Shown here: positions 34,845 through 44,422 of the stretch, piece by piece
Position numbering within the stretch: the stretch's first letter is position 1
Layout of the letters: each line of letters opens with the position of its first letter
From: Fimbriimonadaceae bacterium
GTDB lineage: Bacteria > Armatimonadota > Fimbriimonadia > Fimbriimonadales > Fimbriimonadaceae
Direction of reading: 5' to 3'
Length of the DNA stretch: 64,000 bases
Assembly (NCBI GenBank): GCA_019638675.1
Contig: JAHBTE010000001.1
Coordinates: 2,636,605-2,700,604 of the forward strand
The notes under the pieces: generated by a model
What the model was told of the DNA's origin: nothing
The model's database searches: none
Seen by the model: only the letters and a program-made list of their open reading frames with translations
Translations under genes and position numbers: made by a program

Positions 34845-34864
34845 TAATGATGGTTCGCTAAGAA

Positions 34865-36568
34865 CTAATCGTCATCTAGCTTGGCTTTTACGCCAGTCAT
34901 GTTTGAACCGGACACGCTTCCATCTACTTCAACAAGTCCCCCTGCTAGCAAAGCCGCAAAGAATGTCGCCTGATTGATAGAATCACCATTGTCGTTACGG
35001 TATGTGGCATTTGAGTTCATTGTCACGTTGATTTGGGTACCGTGACCGCCGTTAAATCCGCTCCAACTCACTAAGGTAACAGTAAATGACCGTGCCTCAG
35101 GGTTAATGTTGGAGAGATAGCCGTGGATTTCATGAGGATCATTTCCACCTCCGCCGCCGCCACCGCCACCGGAGTTCCTGAATTCAACCCGCTTAGCGAG
35201 AATCGTTCCTCCGCTGTATGTGCCTTCAACTTTTACAACACGTCCGGCAGTAATTGCACCAAAGAAGGTCGCCTTAGAGACGGTTGTCCCGTTTTCATCA
35301 CGATATTGGGTGCTGCCATTAGTGGTGATATTCAAATTTCCGCCTAGGCTGCCCGCAAAGCCTTCCCATTCCGACATTGAGATGGAAATAGTTCCTGCGG
35401 ATTCATTCCATAAAGTGGCACCTCCTCTCGCTTCTTGGTAACCGTCATCGCCTGCCCCATCCTCTAACTTGGCCTTTAATGCGGTCATAGTGTTTGTATT
35501 GGAGTCGTAGGTTCCTTCGACTTCTGCTGAGCCGGAACTCAAAGCAGCAAAGAACTCTTGAGCCGTAATCACTACACCGCCGCGGTTGAAGAATCGTGTT
35601 GAACTATTGGTTTGAATCAGAACCCAAAGATCACTTGGTAAGAATCCTCTAACAAGTTCCGCCTTGACTTCAAATTGCAAACTTCCGAAATTTGCATTTC
35701 GTACGAGACCCTTGACCTTGTCTTCATCGGAATTAGCTGGCCCATCCTCAATCTTTACAACTGTTGCCAGAAACGCTCTTGTTGTCGTTGAAAATGTGCC
35801 TCTTACTTCCACTACCTTTCCGTTAGCAATGGTAGGCGATGGCGCTCCATTGCTATTGAGGATCACCGTGTTGACATCCGTTCTCACTGGAACAGCACTG
35901 CCGGATGCGGTTGTTACCGTCATTGTGAAGTTAGGGGAAGTGCCGCCTAAATTACTCACGGTGCCTTTGAAATCTTCGTTGATGTGATTCGCAGGATTGT
36001 CTAATCCTGAACCACTGAAAATCGTCACAACCGGAGTTACAAAACCACCTGATAAATTCCACTGAGAGAGATCAAAGTCAAATGTGACCGATGATCCTGC
36101 AGTAGCAGAAATTGGTGTTCCTGGCGTTACTGTGAAGCGAGATTTTCCGTTCGGAAGATCAAAAGTCGAAGCAAATGCTGCCGTCGTGCTTGTAGTAGCT
36201 CCCGTAGTGAATAGCTCTAGATTTCTACCAACCGTGAACTTGATGCTCGTTACAGGTTGAGATGGAAAACTTGACACTCCAAGGAATTGGAATAGGTTTG
36301 AGCTACCGTTGTTTAAAGCGCGCAGATCAACAACTTGACCTGCACTAGAATCAAAGACTTTGGTGCTACCACCAGAATGTTCGAGTTCAATTTCGTGAAT
36401 CCGGATCCAAACATGGTCGTAACCAGCATCCAAATTGTCTGTAACAAACATCGAGACTCCGGAGGAACTTCCGGTGGAACCCCCGCCGCCGCCGCAACCA
36501 GCGATGAGTCCCAAAAGCAAAGCTGCAAGTAGCCCAATCAGCCACTTAATCTTGTGTTTTGAAATCAT
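34865..36568 (-). CDS. DUF4382-type lipoprotein with repeated DUF5666-like domains
   Basis: 567 residues from ATG 36566-36568, with GGGAG close upstream; an upstream opening at 36604 is not needed. The lipobox ends in LIAGC, followed by a glycine run. Residues about 35-190 match the DUF4382 pattern (MFVTDNLDAGYDHVWIRI, VDLRALNNG). After that come beta-rich repeats resembling DUF5666: VEVRGTF, AEVEGTYDSNTNTMTALKAK, VKVEGTYSGGTILAKRVEF and VEVDGSVSGSNMTGVKAK, each ending in a K-a-K/R strand. Such proteins are surface or periplasmic and uncharacterised. Confidence 0.8.
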   Translation of the reverse strand: MISKHKIKWLIGLLAALLLGLIAGCGGGGGSTGSSSGVSMFVTDNLDAGYDHVWIRIHEIELEHSGGSTKVFDSSAGQVVDLRALNNGSSNLFQFLGVSSFPSQPVTSIKFTVGRNLELFTTGATTSTTAAFASTFDLPNGKSRFTVTPGTPISATAGSSVTFDFDLSQWNLSGGFVTPVVTIFSGSGLDNPANHINEDFKGTVSNLGGTSPNFTMTVTTASGSAVPVRTDVNTVILNSNGAPSPTIANGKVVEVRGTFSTTTRAFLATVVKIEDGPANSDEDKVKGLVRNANFGSLQFEVKAELVRGFLPSDLWVLIQTNSSTRFFNRGGVVITAQEFFAALSSGSAEVEGTYDSNTNTMTALKAKLEDGAGDDGYQEARGGATLWNESAGTISISMSEWEGFAGSLGGNLNITTNGSTQYRDENGTTVSKATFFGAITAGRVVKVEGTYSGGTILAKRVEFRNSGGGGGGGGGNDPHEIHGYLSNINPEARSFTVTLVSWSGFNGGHGTQINVTMNSNATYRNDNGDSINQATFFAALLAGGLVEVDGSVSGSNMTGVKAKLDDD

Positions 36569-36598
36569 TTTTCTCCCAGGGCATTGCCCCAAATCGCA

Positions 36599-36617
36599 AT
36601 GCATACATCGTATGCAT
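36599..36617. repeat. Inverted repeat in the leader of the DUF4382-type gene
   Basis: ATGCATAC (36599-36606) and GTATGCAT (36610-36617) are perfect reverse complements with a three-base spacer. They lie in the 214-bp AT-rich gap between the serine hydrolase stop (36783) and the lipoprotein start (36568), next to TATAAA on the minus strand (36627-36622). An operator or a leader hairpin are both possible. Confidence 0.45.
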
Positions 36618-36782
36618 CACTTTTTATACAGCGATAGTGCTGAAAAAATTGCTAGGATCAAAAAAACCGCAAGAAACTGATTGTTAAGAAAATCTGCACA
36701 CTTTTGTATAGTTTTGAACTTATTTACTGAACAAATTGCAATAGCAACTGTTCAGCGATTGATCCTACTTCATGACTTATCT

Positions 36783-37940
36783 TTATTCTCTAAGGCTCGC
36801 GTTGACCATCGTCGAGTAATGCTTTCTGGCTTCTTCTGAGATAAAGAAAGTCTGCGCCATAAACACAACGGTTAACCCCGTATCTCGATCGTGCCAATAT
36901 TCCGTTCCGAACGCGCCTGTGTGCCCAAACGAACCAAGATTCCGAAGTGTTCCCTGCGCCATTGGGCTACGAATGATTGACCAACTCAAGCCGTAACCCC
37001 GAGAATTATTGCCATCCGTCATCAAATCGCCAGTATTCAGGCTCGTCATCAGACGAACGGAATTCGGAGACAAAACTGACTTCTGAGAACCGAACCGGAA
37101 TGAATCAATAAATTTCCCCATATCTGCCGCGGTTGAATAAAGCCCGCCTGCTCCGTTTGCAAACTTTGCCCCGGCACGGAAGCGATCATTTTGGAATGGA
37201 ACCAATGCTCCTTTATCCTTTGTATAAACCTGAGCTAAACGAGGGCGTAATTTCTCGGGCAGGAAGAACGATGTCTCAGCCATACCAAGCGGCTTGAAAA
37301 TTTCGGTGGTCACGAATTCATCGAACAAACGACCGGAAGCGATTTCAACAATCACCGCAATAGTTGAAAAACCAACTCCTGAATATCGCACGACGGTTCC
37401 GGGCTCCGTGCGAAGTGGTTCAGTTCCCAACAACTTGGCGTACTCTTTCAGCGGCAGTTTTGCCTTATCCTCGTCTGAAATCCCACCGGGATCATCTGAA
37501 GCTAATCCGCTTGTGTGAGTGAGTAGGTGGCGAATAGTGGGCTTACTGGCGGCCTTTTTTAGAGTGCCGTCCTCGCCTTTGACTTCAATTCCTTTGAACT
37601 GCGGCAAGTAGTTTTCAATAGGATCATCGAGATTGATTAAGCCCCGCTCTATGCAGATCATTGCGGCTGTGGCGGTTACTGGTTTAGTCATCGACATCAC
37701 CTGAAAAATCGTGTCGGTTTTCATGAGCTTTTTTTGCTCTAAATCCGACCAGCCGAAGGCATTCAGCGCAACTACTCGACCATCAAGCATGACTAATCCG
37801 ACGGCACCAGCGAGATCGCCCGAATGAATGTGCGCCCTTAAGCGATTATTAGCAAGCTCCATTTTTTGGGGGTCGATTTTGTAAGTTGGATAATTTTGAG
37901 TAGCTAGGATCAGGTTCGTTGCAATTAGGGTCGTCATCAT
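36783..37940 (-). CDS. Serine hydrolase, beta-lactamase/PBP class C family
   Basis: 385 residues. The active-site SMTK (about 82-85) is the SxxK motif; the YxN-like tyrosine is in VRYSGVGF; the third motif is HTG in FGHTGAFG. This matches the beta-lactamase-related serine hydrolases (esterases, carboxypeptidases or transpeptidase-like). A short signal-like N-terminus suggests export. It is the last gene of the long operon, and its ATG overlaps citF's stop (ATGA). The family is too broad to name a substrate. Confidence 0.85.
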   Translation of the reverse strand: MMTTLIATNLILATQNYPTYKIDPQKMELANNRLRAHIHSGDLAGAVGLVMLDGRVVALNAFGWSDLEQKKLMKTDTIFQVMSMTKPVTATAAMICIERGLINLDDPIENYLPQFKGIEVKGEDGTLKKAASKPTIRHLLTHTSGLASDDPGGISDEDKAKLPLKEYAKLLGTEPLRTEPGTVVRYSGVGFSTIAVIVEIASGRLFDEFVTTEIFKPLGMAETSFFLPEKLRPRLAQVYTKDKGALVPFQNDRFRAGAKFANGAGGLYSTAADMGKFIDSFRFGSQKSVLSPNSVRLMTSLNTGDLMTDGNNSRGYGLSWSIIRSPMAQGTLRNLGSFGHTGAFGTEYWHDRDTGLTVVFMAQTFFISEEARKHYSTMVNASLRE

Positions 37941-39487
37941 AGTTTTTTGCTCACTTTGCGAATCGTATCGATGACCGTGCCATCCACCCAGGTGACAAGT
38001 CCAATCGTCGTTTCGTCCGGTTCGAATTGTTCTGGTTTGCCACCTGCGAGAATCTCCGATTCTCTTTGAATTTCTTGAATACTTTTGAGCGGTAGTCCAG
38101 AGCCTTTCGCCGAATCAATCAAGTCTTGCCGCATCGGATTGATAGCGATTCCGCGTTCAGTGACGATTACGTCGATCAGTTCGCCCGGGCCGCAAAGAGT
38201 AGTCAACTCATCCCGGATAATGGGGATGCGGTTGCGGATTGACGGCACGGCCAGAATCGTGCATTGGCTAAATAAAGCGTCCTGCCAACCACCGATGCCA
38301 TGTAGAAGTCTTCCATCTGAATGGGTGACCACATTAGCATTGAAGTTGATGTCAACTTCAGTCGCTCCTAAAACAGCACAATCTAGAATCGAAGCAAAAT
38401 TTCCTTTTGTGTGATAACAATAACTGTTTAGTGGTGTGGTCATCACGTGGTTCGGATTCTCCCGAATACTGCGAACGCCTTCAAGATCAAAGGTTTGACC
38501 ATCCAAAATGGCTCCCACCTGCCCGTTCTCTAGCATCTCAACCAAGTATTTTGTGCTTCCACCGCGGGCAAACGAAGCTTTGATTCCACTGGTCGCCATC
38601 ATTTGCTGAACGTACACAACAAAGCTCAAAGATATGCCGCCAGCTCCGGCCTGGAATGACCAGCCCTCTCGTAGAATCCCCGCTGCTTTTACGAATTCAG
38701 CTGCTAGCCGCGCGATTCGTTGACGTTCTGGGGAACTGGTCAGAACGGTGGTTCCCGCAACAATTTGATTCGGGTCGCCGATCGTATCGAGTTCCACCAC
38801 TTGATCAACTTTATTGCCAGCTATTTGCCACGGAACGCAGGGAAATTCCACCAAATTATCCGTGACGACTATGGTGTGATCGGCATATTCTGAATCTGCC
38901 ACCGCAAACCCTAGACCGCCGCAAGCAGATTTACCAATCGCACCGGTGCAGTTTCCAAAATAATCGCTGGATGGTGCCGCAATAACGGCAATGTCAACGT
39001 GGACGTCACCATCTTGAATTGAGCGGTATCGGTTCCCGTGTGATCTCAGCACCGCAAGGCCGCGCATTCTGCCTTCGGTAGCATAGTCGCCGAGCGGGCC
39101 GTTTAAACTCCCTTCAATGTGATGGATGGTGCCATCTTCGAGGTATGGGATGAGAGCTTCGTGACATGGGAAAACTGCGCTCGGAAACCATACGATATCC
39201 TTGACTCCCAACGAGCGAATCGCTTCAAATAGCTGGAGGGCCACTTCATCGCCATTCCTTAGGTGGTGATGAGTAGAAACCACCATCCCGTCGCGCAATC
39301 CAGCCTTTTTTAGAGCCTCAAGTATTGTCGGTGTGCGTTTATCACCATTTGGTGGATAGTCAGCACTGGACTTTACTTTTGGCGCAACTCGATTCGACCG
39401 CAAAGGTTCCTGGGCTATTCCGCGATAGCCAGCCATATCGAAGCCGGATAAATCTGGGATCATTCGACCAGCGGCGTTTTTTATCAA
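37937..39487 (-). CDS. citF: Citrate lyase alpha subunit (citrate:acetyl-ACP transferase) CitF
   Basis: 516 residues, the usual length. Conserved segments include VVSTHHHLRNGDEV, the acyl-transfer region GNCTGAIGKSACGGLGFA, EGWSFQAGAGGISLSF, FARGGSTKYLVEML and IPIIRDELTTLCGPGELIDVIVTERGIAINP. CitF exchanges the acetyl on the carrier-protein prosthetic group for citrate. It starts at a TTG that overlaps the stop of the CitD-CitE gene (TTGA); an internal ATG eight codons later is an alternative. No CitC, CitG or CitX is nearby. Confidence 0.9.
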   Translation of the reverse strand: MIKNAAGRMIPDLSGFDMAGYRGIAQEPLRSNRVAPKVKSSADYPPNGDKRTPTILEALKKAGLRDGMVVSTHHHLRNGDEVALQLFEAIRSLGVKDIVWFPSAVFPCHEALIPYLEDGTIHHIEGSLNGPLGDYATEGRMRGLAVLRSHGNRYRSIQDGDVHVDIAVIAAPSSDYFGNCTGAIGKSACGGLGFAVADSEYADHTIVVTDNLVEFPCVPWQIAGNKVDQVVELDTIGDPNQIVAGTTVLTSSPERQRIARLAAEFVKAAGILREGWSFQAGAGGISLSFVVYVQQMMATSGIKASFARGGSTKYLVEMLENGQVGAILDGQTFDLEGVRSIRENPNHVMTTPLNSYCYHTKGNFASILDCAVLGATEVDINFNANVVTHSDGRLLHGIGGWQDALFSQCTILAVPSIRNRIPIIRDELTTLCGPGELIDVIVTERGIAINPMRQDLIDSAKGSGLPLKSIQEIQRESEILAGGKPEQFEPDETTIGLVTWVDGTVIDTIRKVSKKL

Positions 39488-40626
39488 CTCAGGTTGCCTC
39501 CACCAGACTGTTCAATTAGCCGTTTGGCTCGCAGGTAAGTCGGCAAATCAGCCATGGAACCATCGACGCCAATTACTCCGCCACCGCTCACTTGAGCCGA
39601 ATTGTAAGTCTCTACTATTTGATTAGCCTTTTCTAGCTCTTGTGGCGTAGCACAAAAGCCTCGATGAACTGCGTCAATTTGGTTTGGGTGGATGCACCCG
39701 ATTCCCTCGTAACCTGCGTTTCGCGCTTGCCGGGCGTACTCTTCAACTTCATCCAGATTCTGAAATCCTGGGAAAACCGATGCTAGGGGCATGATTCCCG
39801 CCGCTCGGGCGGCATTTAATACCCTTGCCCGGGCAAAAGAGCTCTCTGATTGTTCAATGGTGCGGGTCGCCCCGATATCCGTAACGTAATCTTCCAAGCC
39901 TAGAGAAAGTGCAGTAATTCTTTCGGAGCAAGATGCGATTTCAAATGCATGCTCCACTCCTAAAGCCGATTCTATGAGCGGGATCAGCCTGACATGCGAG
40001 CCGCTATCGTCTAAAATCGCATCCACTCGCAGTACGTCATCGGCACACGTAATTTTGGGCAGAATAAACGTAGCAACCGATGACTGAGCCAAGGTCGCAA
40101 TATCAAAGTCTCCTTGAGGCCCGGAATTCACTCGAACCATGAGTTCGATCCCACTCCAATCCAGCATCTCACTGGCAAACGCCGCCATCGCCAAAGCCTC
40201 AACCTTTCGGTTAGCGTGAACAGATTCCTCTAAGTCCAAAATCACTGCATCGGGCCTGAATAGCGGCGCGTTCGGAATCAGCTTTGGAGTGTTGGCAGGA
40301 ACGTACAAACGAGATCGCCTCAGACCCGTTGGGAGATACCGTTTTTCCGAAACCATAGGCGGAATCGAAACGCCCGAAGCCAGACAAAATGCCGCGGTAA
40401 GCCGCGCGATCCAAGTCATCGGCAAGGCTCCGGAGTCTATGCATTTCAAGTGAACCTTCGGCTTACCAAACTGTTTGGCAATTGTTTCAATTTGATGCGT
40501 TATGGATTGATCGAAAAGGGGTGAGGTGCTACTAGAAAATTCAAAACTGAATTGGGCCGAGGGCGTTACGGTAATTTCGACATCAGACCGGACTTCACCG
40601 CCCGCATAGCCTACTGCAAAGCTCAC
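39484..40626 (-). CDS. citE: Citrate lyase acyl carrier (CitD) fused to beta subunit (CitE)
   Basis: 380 residues from GTG 40624-40626, which overlaps the GH127-like stop (GTGA) and follows AGGTGG. With this start, AGGEVRSDVEI places a Ser at residue 14, exactly the prosthetic-group Ser position of known CitD. Residues 1 to about 90 look like CitD, including KVHLKCIDSGALP. From about 102 the HpcH/HpaI-type CitE barrel follows: RSRLYVPANTPKLI, AVILDLEESV, MVRVNS, LIPLIESALGV and GLEDYVTDIG. CitE splits citryl-ACP to acetyl-ACP and oxaloacetate. Fusion of carrier and lyase in one chain is unusual. Confidence 0.8.
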   Translation of the reverse strand: MSFAVGYAGGEVRSDVEITVTPSAQFSFEFSSSTSPLFDQSITHQIETIAKQFGKPKVHLKCIDSGALPMTWIARLTAAFCLASGVSIPPMVSEKRYLPTGLRRSRLYVPANTPKLIPNAPLFRPDAVILDLEESVHANRKVEALAMAAFASEMLDWSGIELMVRVNSGPQGDFDIATLAQSSVATFILPKITCADDVLRVDAILDDSGSHVRLIPLIESALGVEHAFEIASCSERITALSLGLEDYVTDIGATRTIEQSESSFARARVLNAARAAGIMPLASVFPGFQNLDEVEEYARQARNAGYEGIGCIHPNQIDAVHRGFCATPQELEKANQIVETYNSAQVSGGGVIGVDGSMADLPTYLRAKRLIEQSGGGNLS

Positions 40627-42311
40627 TGCCAAGCCACCTGTAACCACGTTGTCCGCCAAGCTCCGTCATGCCGCCCCCCGCACTTCCAGTACGGCGTCAT
40701 CAGAATGGGATCGCGACCTGCTTGCCGCAACTCCGCCGACGATTCTCCAACAACTGAAAACACTGATTCTGGTGCTAACTGAGGCAGGCGGAGAGTTTCC
40801 TGAGTTCGATAGCCTGCAAATTTTCCGGTCGCCAAAACTTCTCTTCCTAGCTTGACGCTGACGTATTCTTCCCGAACGATTTCTTGCCCGTGGTGATCTA
40901 CCGAATGAACCTGCGTTATTACTTGGAACCGCTTGCTGATTCTAAACTTTACGGTTTCCGAAAGGGAGTCGAATAAAAGCCAGTCTCCATCTATGCGAAC
41001 ATCCGATGGTAAGTCAACGACCTTGAATCCCGGTGAGATAAAAATAGCTAGCGACGTAACCTTCCTTGAGGTTATCGTCACGTCCTCTCCGTCGACAGTT
41101 AGTTCTATTTCTGCACCGCTTGCCGTAGTGAATTCGCACGATGCTAAAAATAGTACGGCCGGATGATCATGCTTCTTTCCGACCAGGTTTGCCTCCGCGT
41201 AGGCGAGACCGATCGCTCCACTTGACTTACAACATGCCCAATGGTAAGTGTTATTTCGGCGTCCATTTGGGAACGTGAAATAGCACCAATCCGCGCCATT
41301 TTCATCAATCGCGCCGAGAACAGAATTGTATAAAGTCTTTTCTACTTCTTCCAAATAAGAAGATTCGCCAGTCACTTCGAACAAGCGGTGCGAAATGATC
41401 ATCCAGGTAACCGACGAGCACGTCTCCACCATTCCGCACGGATCAAAAAAGTCCGGCGGGTTAAAGACCTCTTTATGCGTTGCAATCCCTCCCCAGGGGC
41501 CACCCATCGGGGTCAAGTGGTAGTCGCGAACGTTTTCCCAAATACGCTTCACTAAGTTGATCAAATCGTTTCGATCTAAAAGTAACCCTAGTTCTAAAAC
41601 GCCTTTCAAGCACCACAGGAGTTGATAAGATTTCCCTGTTCCGATTTGCGATGCATCCTTGGCGTTCCAAAAATCTAACCCAGAATCAACCGCTTGGTTA
41701 AGTATTTTCATAGCTAGATCAGAATATCGATCGTCGTTCCACCTTTGTGCCATCAGGGCTAGAGGTTCCAAAACTACTAAGCTACTGAGCCCCTCGTGAT
41801 TACCCTGATCGGTTGGCCAGCGATGAGTTCCAAATTCAATTAGCAGTAACTCGCCAATCTTTTTTGCGGTGTCATCGGCTCGCTCACAACCAGGAATATC
41901 TGCGACTTCGAGCAATCCCAGAAGCATCCACGCGTGAACCCACACATCCCAAGTTCTTACTCCTTCTGCTTTCTGATTGGTAAACCGAGATTCGGCGGCT
42001 TCCGCGTACGTTCCCAAATAGCCAGAATCCTCTTGCTGATTGGCAAGGAAGTTAACTACTTTTGAAATCCGACCCGCCCATTCATCAGATTGGTTTGCTT
42101 GATAAGTGAGCCCCGCCGCCATGAGCCACTTTCCTGCGTGTTCGCCGTACCAATCGCCAGTTGTGCACTTATCCTTCTGGTCTGGATGGAACAACCTCAG
42201 CGGCTCAGATTCCTCATCTTGAATAAACTTTTTGAGTCGGGCATCTTCGCTTTTGCGAATCACTTCGCCTAGCTCGCCGCCTAGACGTACCTTTGATACA
42301 GTCTTGCTCAC
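40623..42311 (-). CDS. GH127-like glycosidase (beta-L-arabinofuranosidase/DUF1680 type)
   Basis: 562 residues from GTG 42309-42311, which overlaps the previous stop (GTGA) and has AAGGA ten bases upstream. An (alpha/alpha)6 barrel is expected. In GH127 a zinc site is built from Glu and Cys in an E-x-C motif plus a Cys-Cys pair that includes the nucleophile. Here Glu296 and Cys298 (VETCSS) and Cys360-Cys361 (HWACCKSSG) fit. No signal peptide, so it is probably cytoplasmic. Its sugar substrate may differ from L-arabinofuranose. Part of the tightly overlapping operon. Confidence 0.75.
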   Translation of the reverse strand: MSKTVSKVRLGGELGEVIRKSEDARLKKFIQDEESEPLRLFHPDQKDKCTTGDWYGEHAGKWLMAAGLTYQANQSDEWAGRISKVVNFLANQQEDSGYLGTYAEAAESRFTNQKAEGVRTWDVWVHAWMLLGLLEVADIPGCERADDTAKKIGELLLIEFGTHRWPTDQGNHEGLSSLVVLEPLALMAQRWNDDRYSDLAMKILNQAVDSGLDFWNAKDASQIGTGKSYQLLWCLKGVLELGLLLDRNDLINLVKRIWENVRDYHLTPMGGPWGGIATHKEVFNPPDFFDPCGMVETCSSVTWMIISHRLFEVTGESSYLEEVEKTLYNSVLGAIDENGADWCYFTFPNGRRNNTYHWACCKSSGAIGLAYAEANLVGKKHDHPAVLFLASCEFTTASGAEIELTVDGEDVTITSRKVTSLAIFISPGFKVVDLPSDVRIDGDWLLFDSLSETVKFRISKRFQVITQVHSVDHHGQEIVREEYVSVKLGREVLATGKFAGYRTQETLRLPQLAPESVFSVVGESSAELRQAGRDPILMTPYWKCGGRHDGAWRTTWLQVAWQ

Positions 42312-44422
42312 AGCGGCTCGATCCTTGGTGTGCCTGCCCCTAAGCAACCGGACGTAACCGCAAACGCAAACGCACCCGATTCGAGCGGATCGTCTTCATC
42401 GGATGCCTGCAAAATGAGTTCGCCATCAATGAAAAGTCGCAATTTATTGCCGACCACTTCCACTGAAACTTCGTAATCCTCAAATGGCTTCCATGGGAAA
42501 GAAACTCGAGCGAGCGAAGTTACGCCATCGAGTGCCTTTTCTAGTCGTACCTCGCCTGGTGCACCGAACAAAAATGCGTAATAGCGGCGGGTTCCTTGAT
42601 AACGCACGGCGATTCCACCGGATTCTGCCATTCGTGGAGTTACACGGCAACTCACGCGGTAATCCTTCCACTCTCGGTGGCCCTGCGCTAAGAATCCGGT
42701 TCCAGAATTCATTGCAAGGTACTCGTATCTATCGCGGATCGGAGCAAACCTATCCAGAGCGTTTGCCCAAGCGCGGTACCACATGGTTCCCTCAACCGGG
42801 GGCCAAGAAGTTGATGGAATGTTCTTCCAGTCCATTCGCTCAAGGAACAGCTCGCCTTCTTCCAACTCAATTCCAATGTGGTGAATCGGATAGCCTTGAG
42901 TATCTGGAATCACCCACTCAATAGTCTGGAGACTCTGGTCATCTACGGTGAACTCAGTGCCTTCAAACCGCTGAGTTTCGTCAGCGGCATCATAACATTC
43001 TATGAACAGGCGACCTTTAGCTTTTCCGATAGCTCTCAAGTCAACTTCCACCTGATGACCGCTGTAAAGGGTTGGACAAGCCACCAAAACGTAGCCCGTC
43101 ACCATGTCTTTTGTGTCAGGCGGAATAAATGTAGGAGTCGCAACTCTTAGCGGATTTAATGAATGTGCTTCTCGCCGTAACTTCAAGCCCGGTAAAGATT
43201 CATCATCGTTCCAAAAACCGTGCTCTACGGAACCACTTTCGGGGTTCTGAGCGCGGAACCCTTGTACCGAGCCAGCAAAACCAAAGTGGAACCGTGCGCC
43301 ATTCTTAGGTGAAACTCCAGGCTCTCCTTTAATCTTTAGGCCGGCATTGATGACTTCCACAGATTCTCGAACCGCATCGGTAATTGATCTGCCTGGATCA
43401 GCCGAAGGCAGATAAAGCCTGTCCGCCACTGGCCCGCGCCAATCTTGCTTGTTGAACGCCTCTAAACCGTTCCTGACACCCAAAATCGCGCCGACATTGC
43501 CTGAGTTGCAATCTGTATCCCAGCCGCTGGTGTTTACGATCATCATAGATTCATCGAAATCACCAGCGCCGTGGAGCAACGAAAGAATAATGAGGCCATG
43601 GTTAGGAATCAAGTGGCACTGACCCTTGTATTTATCGTATCCGTAGTGCGAATGTAGCAACGCCAATGAACGACGCCAGTCTTTGTCGTGGATATGCCAT
43701 TCGCGAATGTCGTCAATCAGCTTCCTTACTTCACAATCAGGAGGAATAACTGATACGCCAGTGTCTAAAAGTCGGTCGATATCTGATTCAACAAAAGCTT
43801 CGGCAACCATCGCCGCAACGACTTGCGCCCCGTAAATCGCTTCGCCATCATGGCTGACACTAGCGGCCTTCCGCGCAAATTCTGCGGCTAACCTAGGATC
43901 ACCAGGACAAATCAGTCCCCAACCATCGATAAAAATCTGGGCTCCAATTTGCTCGGAGATAATTTTTGAGTTCAGTGTCGCAGAGCCAGATTGAGGTGCT
44001 TGAATACCACTCTTCAGCCGCAGATACGCAGTATGTTCGGTTGAATTACCAAGCCCACCCCACCACAGAATCGTTTTTTCTTCGATTAAATAATTGAGCC
44101 ACGTCTGACCAATATCTTTTGGCTGGATGTTTTGGTCGTAACCGTAATCCTGCAAAGCGCGGAGGAAAATAAGGGTCCCAGAAATATCGTCATCGGTGAT
44201 GATCAGCCGACGATCTCGTTGTTCGTGAACATAGTATCGGATCTCTCCGAATTCTTGAACGATCTGCTCGTGACTCCAATTTTCTACTGGACGCCCTAAG
44301 TAGACACCGATGAGTTTGCCTAAAACGCCTGCATAAACCGTTTTGGCATACTGCGGATGAGTCGGGCTATTTATCCGCTCGCGTCTCTGTTGAGTTCTTT
44401 GTTGGCCGGAGTCAAATATCAT
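42308..44422 (-). CDS. ADP-ribosylglycohydrolase-family protein with lectin-like C-terminal domain
   Basis: 704 residues. Residues about 25-350 show the ADP-ribosylglycohydrolase fold: AGVLGKLIGVYLGRP, the metal-binding DDD at 77-79 followed by SGT, and GWDTDCNSGNVGAILG with Asp302 and Asp304, so both halves of the binuclear metal site are present. The C-terminal 200 residues form a jelly-roll of the LamG/DUF1080 kind (FLAQGHREWKDYRVSCRV, IAVRYQGTRRYYAFLF, LFIDGELIL). The family removes ADP-ribose from proteins or other acceptors, but carbohydrate-cluster members may act on other glycosides. The ATG overlaps the HlyD-like stop. Confidence 0.8.
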   Translation of the reverse strand: MIFDSGQQRTQQRRERINSPTHPQYAKTVYAGVLGKLIGVYLGRPVENWSHEQIVQEFGEIRYYVHEQRDRRLIITDDDISGTLIFLRALQDYGYDQNIQPKDIGQTWLNYLIEEKTILWWGGLGNSTEHTAYLRLKSGIQAPQSGSATLNSKIISEQIGAQIFIDGWGLICPGDPRLAAEFARKAASVSHDGEAIYGAQVVAAMVAEAFVESDIDRLLDTGVSVIPPDCEVRKLIDDIREWHIHDKDWRRSLALLHSHYGYDKYKGQCHLIPNHGLIILSLLHGAGDFDESMMIVNTSGWDTDCNSGNVGAILGVRNGLEAFNKQDWRGPVADRLYLPSADPGRSITDAVRESVEVINAGLKIKGEPGVSPKNGARFHFGFAGSVQGFRAQNPESGSVEHGFWNDDESLPGLKLRREAHSLNPLRVATPTFIPPDTKDMVTGYVLVACPTLYSGHQVEVDLRAIGKAKGRLFIECYDAADETQRFEGTEFTVDDQSLQTIEWVIPDTQGYPIHHIGIELEEGELFLERMDWKNIPSTSWPPVEGTMWYRAWANALDRFAPIRDRYEYLAMNSGTGFLAQGHREWKDYRVSCRVTPRMAESGGIAVRYQGTRRYYAFLFGAPGEVRLEKALDGVTSLARVSFPWKPFEDYEVSVEVVGNKLRLFIDGELILQASDEDDPLESGAFAFAVTSGCLGAGTPRIEPL

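Noticed and set aside
42484-42924. 146-codon open frame on the plus strand
   Set aside because: It is antisense to the lectin-like domain of the ADPRH protein, which has a continuous, recognisable product.
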